Source of the DNA: an uncultured Eubacteriales bacterium
GTDB lineage: Bacteria > Bacillota > Clostridia > Christensenellales > CAG-314
Direction of reading: 5' to 3'
NCBI GenBank assembly: GCA_948938605.1
Contig: CARAIG010000063.1
Coordinates: 1 to 15,331 of the forward strand
Length of the DNA stretch: 15,331 bases
The notes beneath the pieces are model-generated. The model was not told the DNA's origin. It searched no databases and saw only the letters and a list, made by a program, of their open reading frames with translations. Position numbers and translations under genes: made by a program. Shown here one piece after another: positions 1 through 6,818 of the stretch; positions within the stretch are counted from its first letter, which is position 1, and each line of letters starts with the position of its first letter.

Positions 1-28
1 CGTAGCAACTACGTTGCTTGCTCAACAT

Positions 29-60
29 AATGTTTATTGTCGCTTTGCTCCATAAACATT
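29..60. repeat. Perfect 9-bp inverted repeat (hairpin)
   Basis: The arm AATGTTTAT (29-37) is exactly complementary to ATAAACATT (52-60), with a 14-base loop. Smaller palindromes flank it: CGTAG-CAA-CTACG at 1-13 and GCAAC-TGC-GTTGC at 68-80. No coding frame covers the area, and no T-tract follows the 9-bp stem, so it is not a convincing terminator. It may be part of a dispersed intergenic repeat or the 3' flank of a gene outside the window. Confidence 0.5.
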
Positions 61-167
61 GGCGTTCGCAACTGCGTTGCTAGGCTAAGGACAAAAAGTG
101 GCGACCTTTTAATTTGCAACACTTAGTTGATTTACGTTGCCAACATTGCGCATTGAATATTCTTTAC

Positions 168-197
168 CGTCATTGCGAGCGAAGCGAAGCAATCCAG
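168..197. repeat. Intergenic repeat of the GTCATTGCGAG...GCAATCC type
   Basis: The stretch reads GTCATTGCGAG, then overlapping GCGAA units, then GCAATCCAG. The ends ATTGC and GCAAT are complementary. Sequences of this form occur as dispersed intergenic repeats in many unrelated bacterial genomes, which I recall as a general pattern and could not check. Only one full copy is visible here; a related 14-base segment is noted near 11161. Confidence 0.45.
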
Positions 198-216
198 AAT
201 TGAACTAAACTCAACC

Positions 217-238
217 TTAATTACGCATTACGCATTAA
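217..238. repeat. Tandem GCATTAC-type repeat unit
   Basis: ACGCATT occurs twice in tandem here, bounded by TTAAT and ATTAA. The reverse complement of 224-236 (13 bases, AATGCGTAATGCG) is found exactly at 11169-11181 in another intergenic gap. The copy lies just upstream of the glycosylase gene and may overlap its promoter region. Confidence 0.4.
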
Positions 239-282
239 AAAAACGTAATTCAACAAAATACATTTCACTTAGGATAACAAAT

Positions 283-1110
283 ATGAACAAAGATTTACCC
301 GTAGCATTTACATATCCAAGTCAATATTTTAACATACGCGACACTTTGGAATGCGGTCAGATATTCCGTTTTAAACGGTTGGACGACGGTGCTTACGCAG
401 TATATTCGCAAGATAAATATGCCGAATTGAATTACAATGCCGAAGGACTTGTGGAAGTCCGTACTGCCGATTGCAATTACTTTTGGAACTTTTTCGACTG
501 CGACGTCGATTACGGCGAAAAAGTCAAACGCATTGCGGCATTGTCGCCAATAATGGATAAGGCGGCAACCTGCGGCAAAGGCATACGCATATTAAACCAA
601 GACTTGACCGAAACGATTTTCAGTTTTATAATTTCGGCAAACAACAATATTAAGCGCATACAACTTATTATTGAGCGTATGTGCGCTAAACTGGGCAATG
701 AAACTCCCTACGGATATGCATTTCCTAAAACCGAAGCTATGGCGCAAGCGCCTGTCGAACTGTATACGCAAATAGGGGCGGGCTACCGAGACAGGTATTT
801 GAGCGAAACGGCAAACGCTCTTATAAATTTCGATTTGTCCGTGTTTGACGCAATGGACAGCGAGCAAACACGCAAACTGTTATTGAATTTTAAGGGGATA
901 GGTCCCAAAGTGGCGGACTGCATTATGTTATTCGGTTTAAAGCGGGGCGACGTTTTCCCCGTTGACACTTGGCTTAAAAAAGTGTATCACGAATATTTTG
1001 AACAGGGGCATAGTGAGCGCGATATCAGCAAATATTTTTGCGAACTTTTCGGCGCGGACGCCGGGCTTTGTCAACAATACTTGTTTTATTGGCGGCGTTT
1101 GCAGCAATAA
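283..1110 (+). CDS. ogg: OGG1-family 8-oxoguanine DNA glycosylase / AP lyase
   Basis: The 275-residue product should excise 8-oxoguanine opposite cytosine and nick the abasic site in base-excision repair. The N-terminal OGG domain (about 5-115) contains the motif TLECGQIFRF at 21-30. The HhH-GPD core follows, with ETIFSFIISANNN near 110-122. The helix-hairpin-helix GIGPKVADC (205-213) carries Lys209, aligning with the catalytic lysine of human OGG1 (Lys249), and FPVDTW (225-230) carries Asp228, aligning with Asp268. The C terminus, QQYLFYW, is usual for clostridial OGG enzymes. Length is normal for the bacterial family. The start ATG has a modest upstream AGGA (271-274). A weak promoter candidate is TTAAAA (235-240) with TACATT (259-264), 18 bases apart. 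The gene stands alone; the next gene has its own promoter. Confidence 0.93.
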   Translation: MNKDLPVAFTYPSQYFNIRDTLECGQIFRFKRLDDGAYAVYSQDKYAELNYNAEGLVEVRTADCNYFWNFFDCDVDYGEKVKRIAALSPIMDKAATCGKGIRILNQDLTETIFSFIISANNNIKRIQLIIERMCAKLGNETPYGYAFPKTEAMAQAPVELYTQIGAGYRDRYLSETANALINFDLSVFDAMDSEQTRKLLLNFKGIGPKVADCIMLFGLKRGDVFPVDTWLKKVYHEYFEQGHSERDISKYFCELFGADAGLCQQYLFYWRRLQQ

Positions 1111-1154
1111 TTTGCTTGCCCAAGCGATAAAAATTAATATTTTTAGCGAAAGTA

Positions 1155-1183
1155 TAGACAAGATAACTTAAATATTATATAAT
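1155..1183 (+). promoter_or_regulatory. Sigma-A-type promoter of the NYN coiled-coil gene
   Basis: TAGACA (1155-1160) and TATAAT (1178-1183) are separated by 17 bases. The predicted transcript starts near 1190, about 23 bases before the ATG at 1213. The same TAGACA -35 box is seen before the TPP riboswitch. Confidence 0.75.
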
Positions 1184-1212
1184 TGTAGTAATTGTATTGG
1201 AGGTGCGCGCTT

Positions 1213-2985
1213 ATGTTGCGTAACAGAAATATCGCTTTTTTTATCGACGTAGATAACGTTGACCTAACTAGTGAAAATTTTGACAGCATTATAGCCCAAC
1301 TGGAAGGTATGGGACAAATTTATACCGGTAAAGTGTACGGCGCAAAGGAACGTAAACACAAGACCATTTACGAACAATCGGAAGTAAAGGGTTACAAGGT
1401 GGAACGTCCTATGCGTATGAAACGCCGCGGCAGAAGGGACTTTGACAGCCGTATTTTCGTCGACGTTGTAGACACTGTTTGCCGCGCTCCGTTAATCGAT
1501 GCGGTGTGCATAATTACCGCCAGTTGCGACCTTGTATATTTGTACAGTTATTTGCACGGCAAGGGTATCAAGGTGATAAGTTCGGACGAAAACGAAGAAG
1601 CAAGCGGTGCGCTTGTGGACGAATATGTCGACCTTGGCAGAATTTACGAAATAGAGTTGCCCAAACCGGTAGTTAAAAAGACGGCTAAGCGTACTGCAAC
1701 CCGTCCGGCAGTAGCAACCGCAACCCGTTCGGTTGCGCGCGCAATTGCAAAGAATACCGAAGTTGAATCGGAACCTAAGCAAACGGCGGCAAAGGACGAC
1801 AAGACGGACGAACTGTTAAAGGAAATCGAACGCTTAAAACGCGTTGCCGAACAGCAACAGGCGGAAAAGGAAGCTAAATCCAAGGCTGCGGAAGAAGCCA
1901 GTGCAAAAGCCGAAGCCGAAGCAAGGGCTCGCGCCGAAGAACGCGAAAAAGCCCGTCGCGAGTTGGAAGAAGCCAAAGCGTTGGCTCGTGAAGAAGCGAC
2001 GGTAAAAGCCCGTCGTGAAATTGAAGAAGCTAAGAAAAAAGCACGTGAGGAAGCGGAAGCGAAAGCCCGCGACGAGGAGCGTAAACGCGCCCAAAAGGAA
2101 ATAGAGGAAGCCAAAGCCAAAGCTCGCGAAGAAGCCGAAACAAAAGCACGTGAAGAAGAACGTCAACGTGCGCAAAAAGAGATAGAAGAAGCCAAGAAAA
2201 AGGCTCAGGAAGCGGCAGAGCGCGCTAAGGCGGAGGAAGAAGCCCGCGCCAAGGCGGAAGCGGAAATCCGTCTTAAATTAGCCGAACTTGCCAAAACGGG
2301 CGGCAACAACGACGAATTGATGCGCGAGTTGGAAAAGTTAAAGAGCTTGACAAGCGAAACCAACCAGTTGGTTAAGGAAATGAAGGACGAGCCTAAGGAA
2401 CAGTCCAACGTCCGTAACGTCGACGACGAAGCCCGCGTCCGCGAAGAAGAGCGTTTAAGGGCGCAAAAAGTTATTGAAGAAGCAAAGGCGCGCGCACGTG
2501 CCGAAGCGGAAGAAAAAGTCCGCGAACAGGCGGAATCCAAGGCGGAAGTTGAAAAGCGCGCACGTGACGAAGAACGTTTAAAAGCACAGCAAATGCGTGA
2601 CGAAGAACGTGAAAAGGCACGTCGTGAAATTGAAGAAGCAAAGGCAAAAGCACGCGAGGAAGCGGAAGCAAAAGCACGCGAAGAGGAACGTCAACGCGCT
2701 CAAAAGGAAATTGACGAAATCCGCAAAAAGGCTCAGGAAGCGGCGGAAAAGGCAAAAGCCGAGGAACAAGAACGCGAAAAAGCCCAAAAGGAAATCGAAC
2801 ACTGGAAGAGTCTTGCCGAGCAGCAAGCGGAAGAACCCGATTCGCCGTCGGCAAGGTACTATATGCAACATACCGACGGTAAACTGCTACGTAAAATTGA
2901 GGAAATCAACAAGGGCGGTAACGACGGCAACGATGACGAATTGCTTGCTACTATTCAAAACTTGTTGGACGGTTTGGACGATTAA
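1213..2985 (+). CDS. NYN/PIN-like nuclease domain protein with long charged coiled coil
   Basis: The 590-residue product starts with a NYN (LabA-like PIN-fold) domain at about 6-148. Acidic residues in the expected places are Asp12/Asp14 in FFIDVDN, Asp76/Asp78/Asp84 in RRDFDSRIFVDV and Asp106 in TASCDLVYL, so metal-dependent RNase activity is plausible. A basic Ala/Thr-rich linker (150-190) follows. An Ala/Glu/Lys/Arg coiled coil (about 195-540) has units such as KAREEAEAKAREEE and RQRAQKEI repeated at 276-325 and 479-500, and is broken by a Gly/Asn segment near 361-368. The C-terminal tail (545-590) ends in an acidic helix, LLATIQNLLDGLDD. There is no signal peptide or membrane segment, so it is cytosolic. 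An in-frame TTG lies upstream at 1192, but ATG 1213 is preferred because GGAGGTG (1199-1205) sits 7 bases before it. It is monocistronic. The nuclease role is inferred from the domain; the biological function is unknown. Confidence 0.8.
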   Translation: MLRNRNIAFFIDVDNVDLTSENFDSIIAQLEGMGQIYTGKVYGAKERKHKTIYEQSEVKGYKVERPMRMKRRGRRDFDSRIFVDVVDTVCRAPLIDAVCIITASCDLVYLYSYLHGKGIKVISSDENEEASGALVDEYVDLGRIYEIELPKPVVKKTAKRTATRPAVATATRSVARAIAKNTEVESEPKQTAAKDDKTDELLKEIERLKRVAEQQQAEKEAKSKAAEEASAKAEAEARARAEEREKARRELEEAKALAREEATVKARREIEEAKKKAREEAEAKARDEERKRAQKEIEEAKAKAREEAETKAREEERQRAQKEIEEAKKKAQEAAERAKAEEEARAKAEAEIRLKLAELAKTGGNNDELMRELEKLKSLTSETNQLVKEMKDEPKEQSNVRNVDDEARVREEERLRAQKVIEEAKARARAEAEEKVREQAESKAEVEKRARDEERLKAQQMRDEEREKARREIEEAKAKAREEAEAKAREEERQRAQKEIDEIRKKAQEAAEKAKAEEQEREKAQKEIEHWKSLAEQQAEEPDSPSARYYMQHTDGKLLRKIEEINKGGNDGNDDELLATIQNLLDGLDD

Positions 2986-3004
2986 AAATTTATTCTACTA
3001 TAAT
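2974..3004 (+). promoter_or_regulatory. Weak promoter candidate for the surface protein gene
   Basis: TTGGAC (2974-2979) and TATAAT (2999-3004) are separated by 19 bases, overlapping the end of the preceding gene. Transcription from here would begin near 3011 and cross the hairpin at 3066-3101 before reaching the start codon at 3123. The long spacing makes it tentative. Confidence 0.35.
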
Positions 3005-3065
3005 ATTGGACGAATACGCGTTTGAATTAGTTCCGATGCACAGTTTCAAAGCGAAAATGTATTCT

Positions 3066-3101
3066 AAATGCGTCGTTGTTTTGCAGCGACGCATTTTTCT
3101 T
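3066..3101 (+). terminator. Intrinsic terminator between NYN gene and surface protein gene
   Basis: A 13-bp stem (3066-3078 with 3084-3096, one T-G wobble) closes a TTTTG loop and is followed by TTCTT. It terminates the NYN gene. It lies only about 10 bases before the GGAG ribosome binding site of the next gene (3111-3114), so it could also act as an attenuator in that gene's leader. Confidence 0.8.
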
Positions 3102-3122
3102 AATTCTATTGGAGTTTGAAAT

Positions 3123-6100
3123 ATGAAACAAACAAAAAAAACAATAATATTGTTAATGCTTGTATTTATATTAATTCTAGCGATAATAGTATTTATAGCC
3201 TGTAATGCACAGGGCTCGGTAACGTTTATGGTTGACGGCGAAGTATACGCAATTGTAATTACTTCGGGCGGCGGAACTATCTCTATGCCCAAAGCCCCTG
3301 TAAAAGACGGCTATGTATTTGACGGTTGGTATTGGGAAAAATCTGCGCAAAACTCTTTTACGGCGAATTCGCTACGGAATGTTTCGCTTACTGCTAATAT
3401 GTATGTGTATGCTAAATTTTCCGAGATGCATAACCATACTTTCGACAGTAATAACAAATGTACTATATGCGGTTTTCAAGGTACAAATTTAAGCGGCACT
3501 GAAATTAAAAGTGATGTTTTTAGCATCGATCAAGATACGCTATATGTTGCAGTTTCAAACAAGCAGGATACATTTTCGTTCATTAACGCAATACAAGTTG
3601 CCAATGAAGCAACTTTTGTTGTTGCTGCGGATATCGAAGCAAGTACCGTCATTAAAAGCAAAACGGTATCGTTGCATACGGGTGATAACGTATATTACGT
3701 ACTTGTTGAAAACGGTAGGGATGTTCAATTATATAAAACAATTATTCGCCGTAAAGCAATATATAAAGTCTGTTTTGAAACTAATGGCGGAACGGAATGC
3801 AACTTGCAATGGGTAGAAGAAGGCGGATTGGCAAAAGAGCCCGTAACAACAAAAACGGGGTATACGTTTAAAGGTTGGAACTTTGATTTTGAAACTCCTG
3901 TCACAAACGATACTGTAATATCTGCAAATTGGACAGCCAACGTTTATACGGTAACATACGATGTCAACGGCGGAAATTTAACGGATATCGATACTGCTGT
4001 AACTTATGACGGAGCATATGCTTTTGCTGTGCCCGAACGCACAGGATATTCCTTTAACGGTTGGCGCATTGACGGAATTTTAAATACCGATTCCGACGGA
4101 CAAAGTACAATTAATTGGACTTATTCCGAAAACAAAATAGCTACGGCCGATTGGTCAATTAATCAATACGGCATAGTTTTTGACAGCGTCGGCGGAAGTG
4201 ACGTTAAGGCAATATTACAAAATTACGGTACAAAGATTATTGAACCCAGTCATCCTACAAAAACAGGATACAGCTTTTTAGGGTGGTATGAAAACGAAAC
4301 CGAATACGTTTTTGATAAAATCGAAGCGCGTAATATTAAGTTGACTGCTAAATGGCAAATTAACCGGTACAGTATTATATTCGACAGCGATGGCGGCAGT
4401 TTGGTAGAAACCGTTACAAATGATTACGGAACTACGGTCGATTTGCCGACGCCTTCAAAAACGGGGCATACGTTTTTGGGTTGGTACTACGACGAAACGA
4501 GATATGTGTCTTTTACAATAGATGCCAAAAACGTTTTATTAAAAGCCCGTTGGGAAGTGTGCAGTTATAAACTTACTATTAGTATTTTAAACGATTTTGC
4601 CGGCGGAGGCTTTTACGGCGACGGAGTATATGATTACGGCGATTCGGTAACGGTTAATGCTTTAATGCCCGACTTGGGGTATAATTCTGCCTGTTGGTAT
4701 AACGGATCCCGCCTTTTGTCACGCGATTATTTATATACGTTCGTTATGCCTGCTAGCGATTTGACATTATCGTTGGTTTATCAAATAGACGACGAAATGG
4801 TAAATTTTGTATTTGATTCTACTTCTGCCGATTGTACGATAAAGTCATTAAAAAATACAGATATTACCGAAATAACAATTCCCGAATTTGTAACTTCAAT
4901 AGGTAATGCTGCATTCCGCAATAGCAATGTCGAAGCGGTAACGTTTGCGGAAAACAGCAAGTGCATTAATATCGGTAACAGCGCATTTGCCGATAGTTAT
5001 TCGCTTACGAGTATAACACTGCCGACAAGCATAATAGATATAGGCCGCAATGCATTTCTCAATTGCGATGCGCTTACAATTTTTTGCGAAGCGGAAGACG
5101 AATGCGACAGTTGGGGCGATAATTGGAATTCGGGATGTCCTGTTGTGTGGGATTGCAGCCATAACGATATGGCAGACGACGGAAATATCTATATAGTTGT
5201 AAACGGATTGAGATACGCTTTGCAATTTGGTGAAGCAACGCTTGTAAAGCAACCTAAAAGCGTAAGCGTTGCAAATTTTGCGGACATCATTGTTTACAAT
5301 GACCTTAATTATACCGTTACTAACGTAGATGCATTTGCTTTTAGCGGTTGCAGTTTGTTGACAAGCGTAACAATTTCCGAAAATGTAACCCGAATAGGGG
5401 AAAGTGCATTTGTTGATTGTACGGCTTTGACAAACATCAATTTCAACGCGGTTAATTGCGGAAATTTAAGTAAAAACAATAACGTGTTTTTGAATGCGGG
5501 CAAAAACGGCAACGGCATAGTTGTAAATGTAGGGGACAGCGTGCAAGGTATCCCTGCGTATATGTTTTGTCCTGTATATAACGGCAGCGAAGGTACGCCT
5601 AAAATCGTCAGCGTCAATTTTGCTAACAGCGGACAATTGACGGATATAGGCGAAGGGGCTTTCCGTTGCTGCAAACGGCTTACAAGCATAACCTTGATTG
5701 AAAGCGTAAAAAATATAGGCTCTGCTGCATTTCGCGACTGCACGTCGCTTACCGAAATAAACTTTGATATTGCAAGTGTTTTAATTTTTGACTATAATAA
5801 CGAAGTATTCTACAATGCGGGGATAGACGGCAACGGTATAACCTTAAATATAGGCGAAAATGTGCAACATATTCCGTCATACTTTTGTTATTGTTTAGCG
5901 TCACCTAAAATTACAAGCGTGGTTTTTGCCGAAAATAGCAAATGTTACAGTATCGGCGAGTCTGCTTTCCGCAATTGCAGGACTTTGGTAAATATAACAA
6001 TTCCCGAAAGCGTTCAAGTCATCGGCGAATATGCGTTTGAAAATTGCGGTTCGCTCAAAAATTTAAATATTCCCGAAAATGTTACAACGTTGGGCGACGG

Positions 6101-6569
6101 TGCATTTTATAATTGTACGTCGTTGATTGAAATAAACTATAATTCAAAAAATTGTCAAAACTTGCTTTATAATAATCAAATATTTTATAATGCGGGTAAC
6201 AATAGCAAGGGCATTGTGTTAAACATAGGGACCGACGTGGAATGTATTCCTATGTATTTATTCGCTAATTATAACAGTCGGTATGCTCCCAAGATCGTTA
6301 GTATTGTTTTTGACGTAAACAGTCAATGCGGCAGTATAGGCAATTTTGCTTTTTATAACTGTACGTCTATTAACGATATTTATTACAGTTCAACCGTTGA
6401 ACAATGGGATCGAATACACGCCGGCATTAAAAACGATTTTATAAACATTCCCGCTATTTATTATTTTAGCGAAACAAATCCGTTTGCTGACGGGTGTAAT
6501 TCTTCCGTAAATTATTGGCGTTACGGTAATGACGGTAAAACGCCGATTGTTTGGACGGAAGAAATTTAA
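3123..6569 (+). CDS. Large repeat lipoprotein: InlB-type repeats plus BspA-type LRRs
   Basis: The 1148-residue product has a lysine-rich start and a hydrophobic segment (8-26) ending in FIAC at 24-27. This resembles a lipobox with Phe at -3, so it is probably a lipoprotein. About five InlB B-type (Listeria-Bacteroides) repeats follow at 33-99, 213-270, 275-344, 348-411 and 415-477. Each has TGY-F-GW and ends in AxW or AKF. A related segment lies at 481-553. From about 560 to 1090 there are BspA-type leucine-rich repeats (IGxxAFxNC, ITIPESV). The end, IYYFSETNP...YWRY...PIVW, is typical of BspA-like proteins. No LPXTG anchor is seen. Such proteins are usually cell-surface adhesion or binding proteins; the ligand is unknown. 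The start is supported by GGAG at 3111-3114. No terminator is visible after the stop, so readthrough into the TPP region is possible. Confidence 0.85.
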   Translation: MKQTKKTIILLMLVFILILAIIVFIACNAQGSVTFMVDGEVYAIVITSGGGTISMPKAPVKDGYVFDGWYWEKSAQNSFTANSLRNVSLTANMYVYAKFSEMHNHTFDSNNKCTICGFQGTNLSGTEIKSDVFSIDQDTLYVAVSNKQDTFSFINAIQVANEATFVVAADIEASTVIKSKTVSLHTGDNVYYVLVENGRDVQLYKTIIRRKAIYKVCFETNGGTECNLQWVEEGGLAKEPVTTKTGYTFKGWNFDFETPVTNDTVISANWTANVYTVTYDVNGGNLTDIDTAVTYDGAYAFAVPERTGYSFNGWRIDGILNTDSDGQSTINWTYSENKIATADWSINQYGIVFDSVGGSDVKAILQNYGTKIIEPSHPTKTGYSFLGWYENETEYVFDKIEARNIKLTAKWQINRYSIIFDSDGGSLVETVTNDYGTTVDLPTPSKTGHTFLGWYYDETRYVSFTIDAKNVLLKARWEVCSYKLTISILNDFAGGGFYGDGVYDYGDSVTVNALMPDLGYNSACWYNGSRLLSRDYLYTFVMPASDLTLSLVYQIDDEMVNFVFDSTSADCTIKSLKNTDITEITIPEFVTSIGNAAFRNSNVEAVTFAENSKCINIGNSAFADSYSLTSITLPTSIIDIGRNAFLNCDALTIFCEAEDECDSWGDNWNSGCPVVWDCSHNDMADDGNIYIVVNGLRYALQFGEATLVKQPKSVSVANFADIIVYNDLNYTVTNVDAFAFSGCSLLTSVTISENVTRIGESAFVDCTALTNINFNAVNCGNLSKNNNVFLNAGKNGNGIVVNVGDSVQGIPAYMFCPVYNGSEGTPKIVSVNFANSGQLTDIGEGAFRCCKRLTSITLIESVKNIGSAAFRDCTSLTEINFDIASVLIFDYNNEVFYNAGIDGNGITLNIGENVQHIPSYFCYCLASPKITSVVFAENSKCYSIGESAFRNCRTLVNITIPESVQVIGEYAFENCGSLKNLNIPENVTTLGDGAFYNCTSLIEINYNSKNCQNLLYNNQIFYNAGNNSKGIVLNIGTDVECIPMYLFANYNSRYAPKIVSIVFDVNSQCGSIGNFAFYNCTSINDIYYSSTVEQWDRIHAGIKNDFINIPAIYYFSETNPFADGCNSSVNYWRYGNDGKTPIVWTEEI

Positions 6570-6586
6570 AAACAACGTAAAATATA

Positions 6587-6616
6587 TAGACAAACAATTA
6601 AAAATAGGTTATACTT
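6587..6616 (+). promoter_or_regulatory. Promoter of the TPP riboswitch-thiT unit
   Basis: TAGACA (6587-6592) and TATACT (6611-6616) are spaced 18 bases apart. Initiation is predicted near 6621-6625, right at the first bases of the aptamer P1 stem, giving a very compact leader. Confidence 0.7.
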
Positions 6617-6619
6617 AAC

Positions 6620-6698
6620 CCGCTGGGGGTGCCGAGCAATCGGCTGAGAGAGTCCCTTTGAACTTGTCAAGTTTGTACTTGCGTAAGGAATGCGGATT
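6620..6698 (+). ncRNA. TPP (THI-box) riboswitch aptamer
   Basis: The conserved THI-box elements are present in order: GGGGGTGCC (6626-6634), GGCTGAGAGAG (6643-6653), CCCTTTGAACTTG (6655-6667) and GCGTAAGGAATGC (6682-6694). P1 pairs CCGC (6621-6624) with GCGG (6693-6696). P5 appears short: AAGT (6670-6673) with ACTT (6678-6681). Binding of thiamine pyrophosphate is expected to switch off the downstream thiamine transporter gene through the terminator at 6727-6766. Confidence 0.95.
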
Positions 6699-6726
6699 GA
6701 TATAATATATCATCGTGACCTTTTGC

Positions 6727-6766
6727 AAGTTTCTTGTATCTTAGTATACAAGGAACTTTTTCTTTT
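6727..6766 (+). terminator. Riboswitch-controlled terminator (expression platform)
   Basis: A 13-bp stem (6727-6739 with 6746-6758, one T-G wobble) has a 6-base loop and a TTTCTTTT tail. GCAAGT (6725-6730), which includes the first bases of the 5' arm, is complementary to ACTTGC (6678-6683) in the 3' strand of aptamer P5. An antiterminator that forms only when the aptamer is unliganded is therefore plausible. The thiT ribosome binding site lies about 40 bases downstream. Confidence 0.85.
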
Positions 6767-6818
6767 GCATGGCGAAAGCCGTATTCTCAGCAAAAAATGC
6801 AAAAAGGAGAAAAATTTT

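Noticed and set aside
271..282. GGATAACAA resembling half of a lac-type operator
   Set aside because: A 9-base match without symmetry or a nearby LacI-type regulator is expected by chance.
1125..1148. AT-rich hairpin after the glycosylase gene
   Set aside because: The stem has a mismatch, is almost all A/T and is not followed by a T-tract, so it is not a convincing terminator.
1644..2854. Several long open frames on the minus strand within the coiled-coil gene
   Set aside because: They are antisense shadows of Ala/Glu/Arg-rich codons, giving low-complexity Ser/Ala/Phe-rich translations with no ribosome binding sites.
2597..3025. Plus-strand frame of 142 codons in the 3' part of the NYN coiled-coil gene
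   Set aside because: It is an out-of-frame reading of the repeat region, Lys/Arg-rich with no family resemblance, and runs through the real stop codon region.
6690..6818. In-frame extension of thiT to an ATG at 6690
   Set aside because: That ATG lies inside the TPP aptamer and the frame crosses the terminator hairpin. A clear AGGAG precedes 6819.
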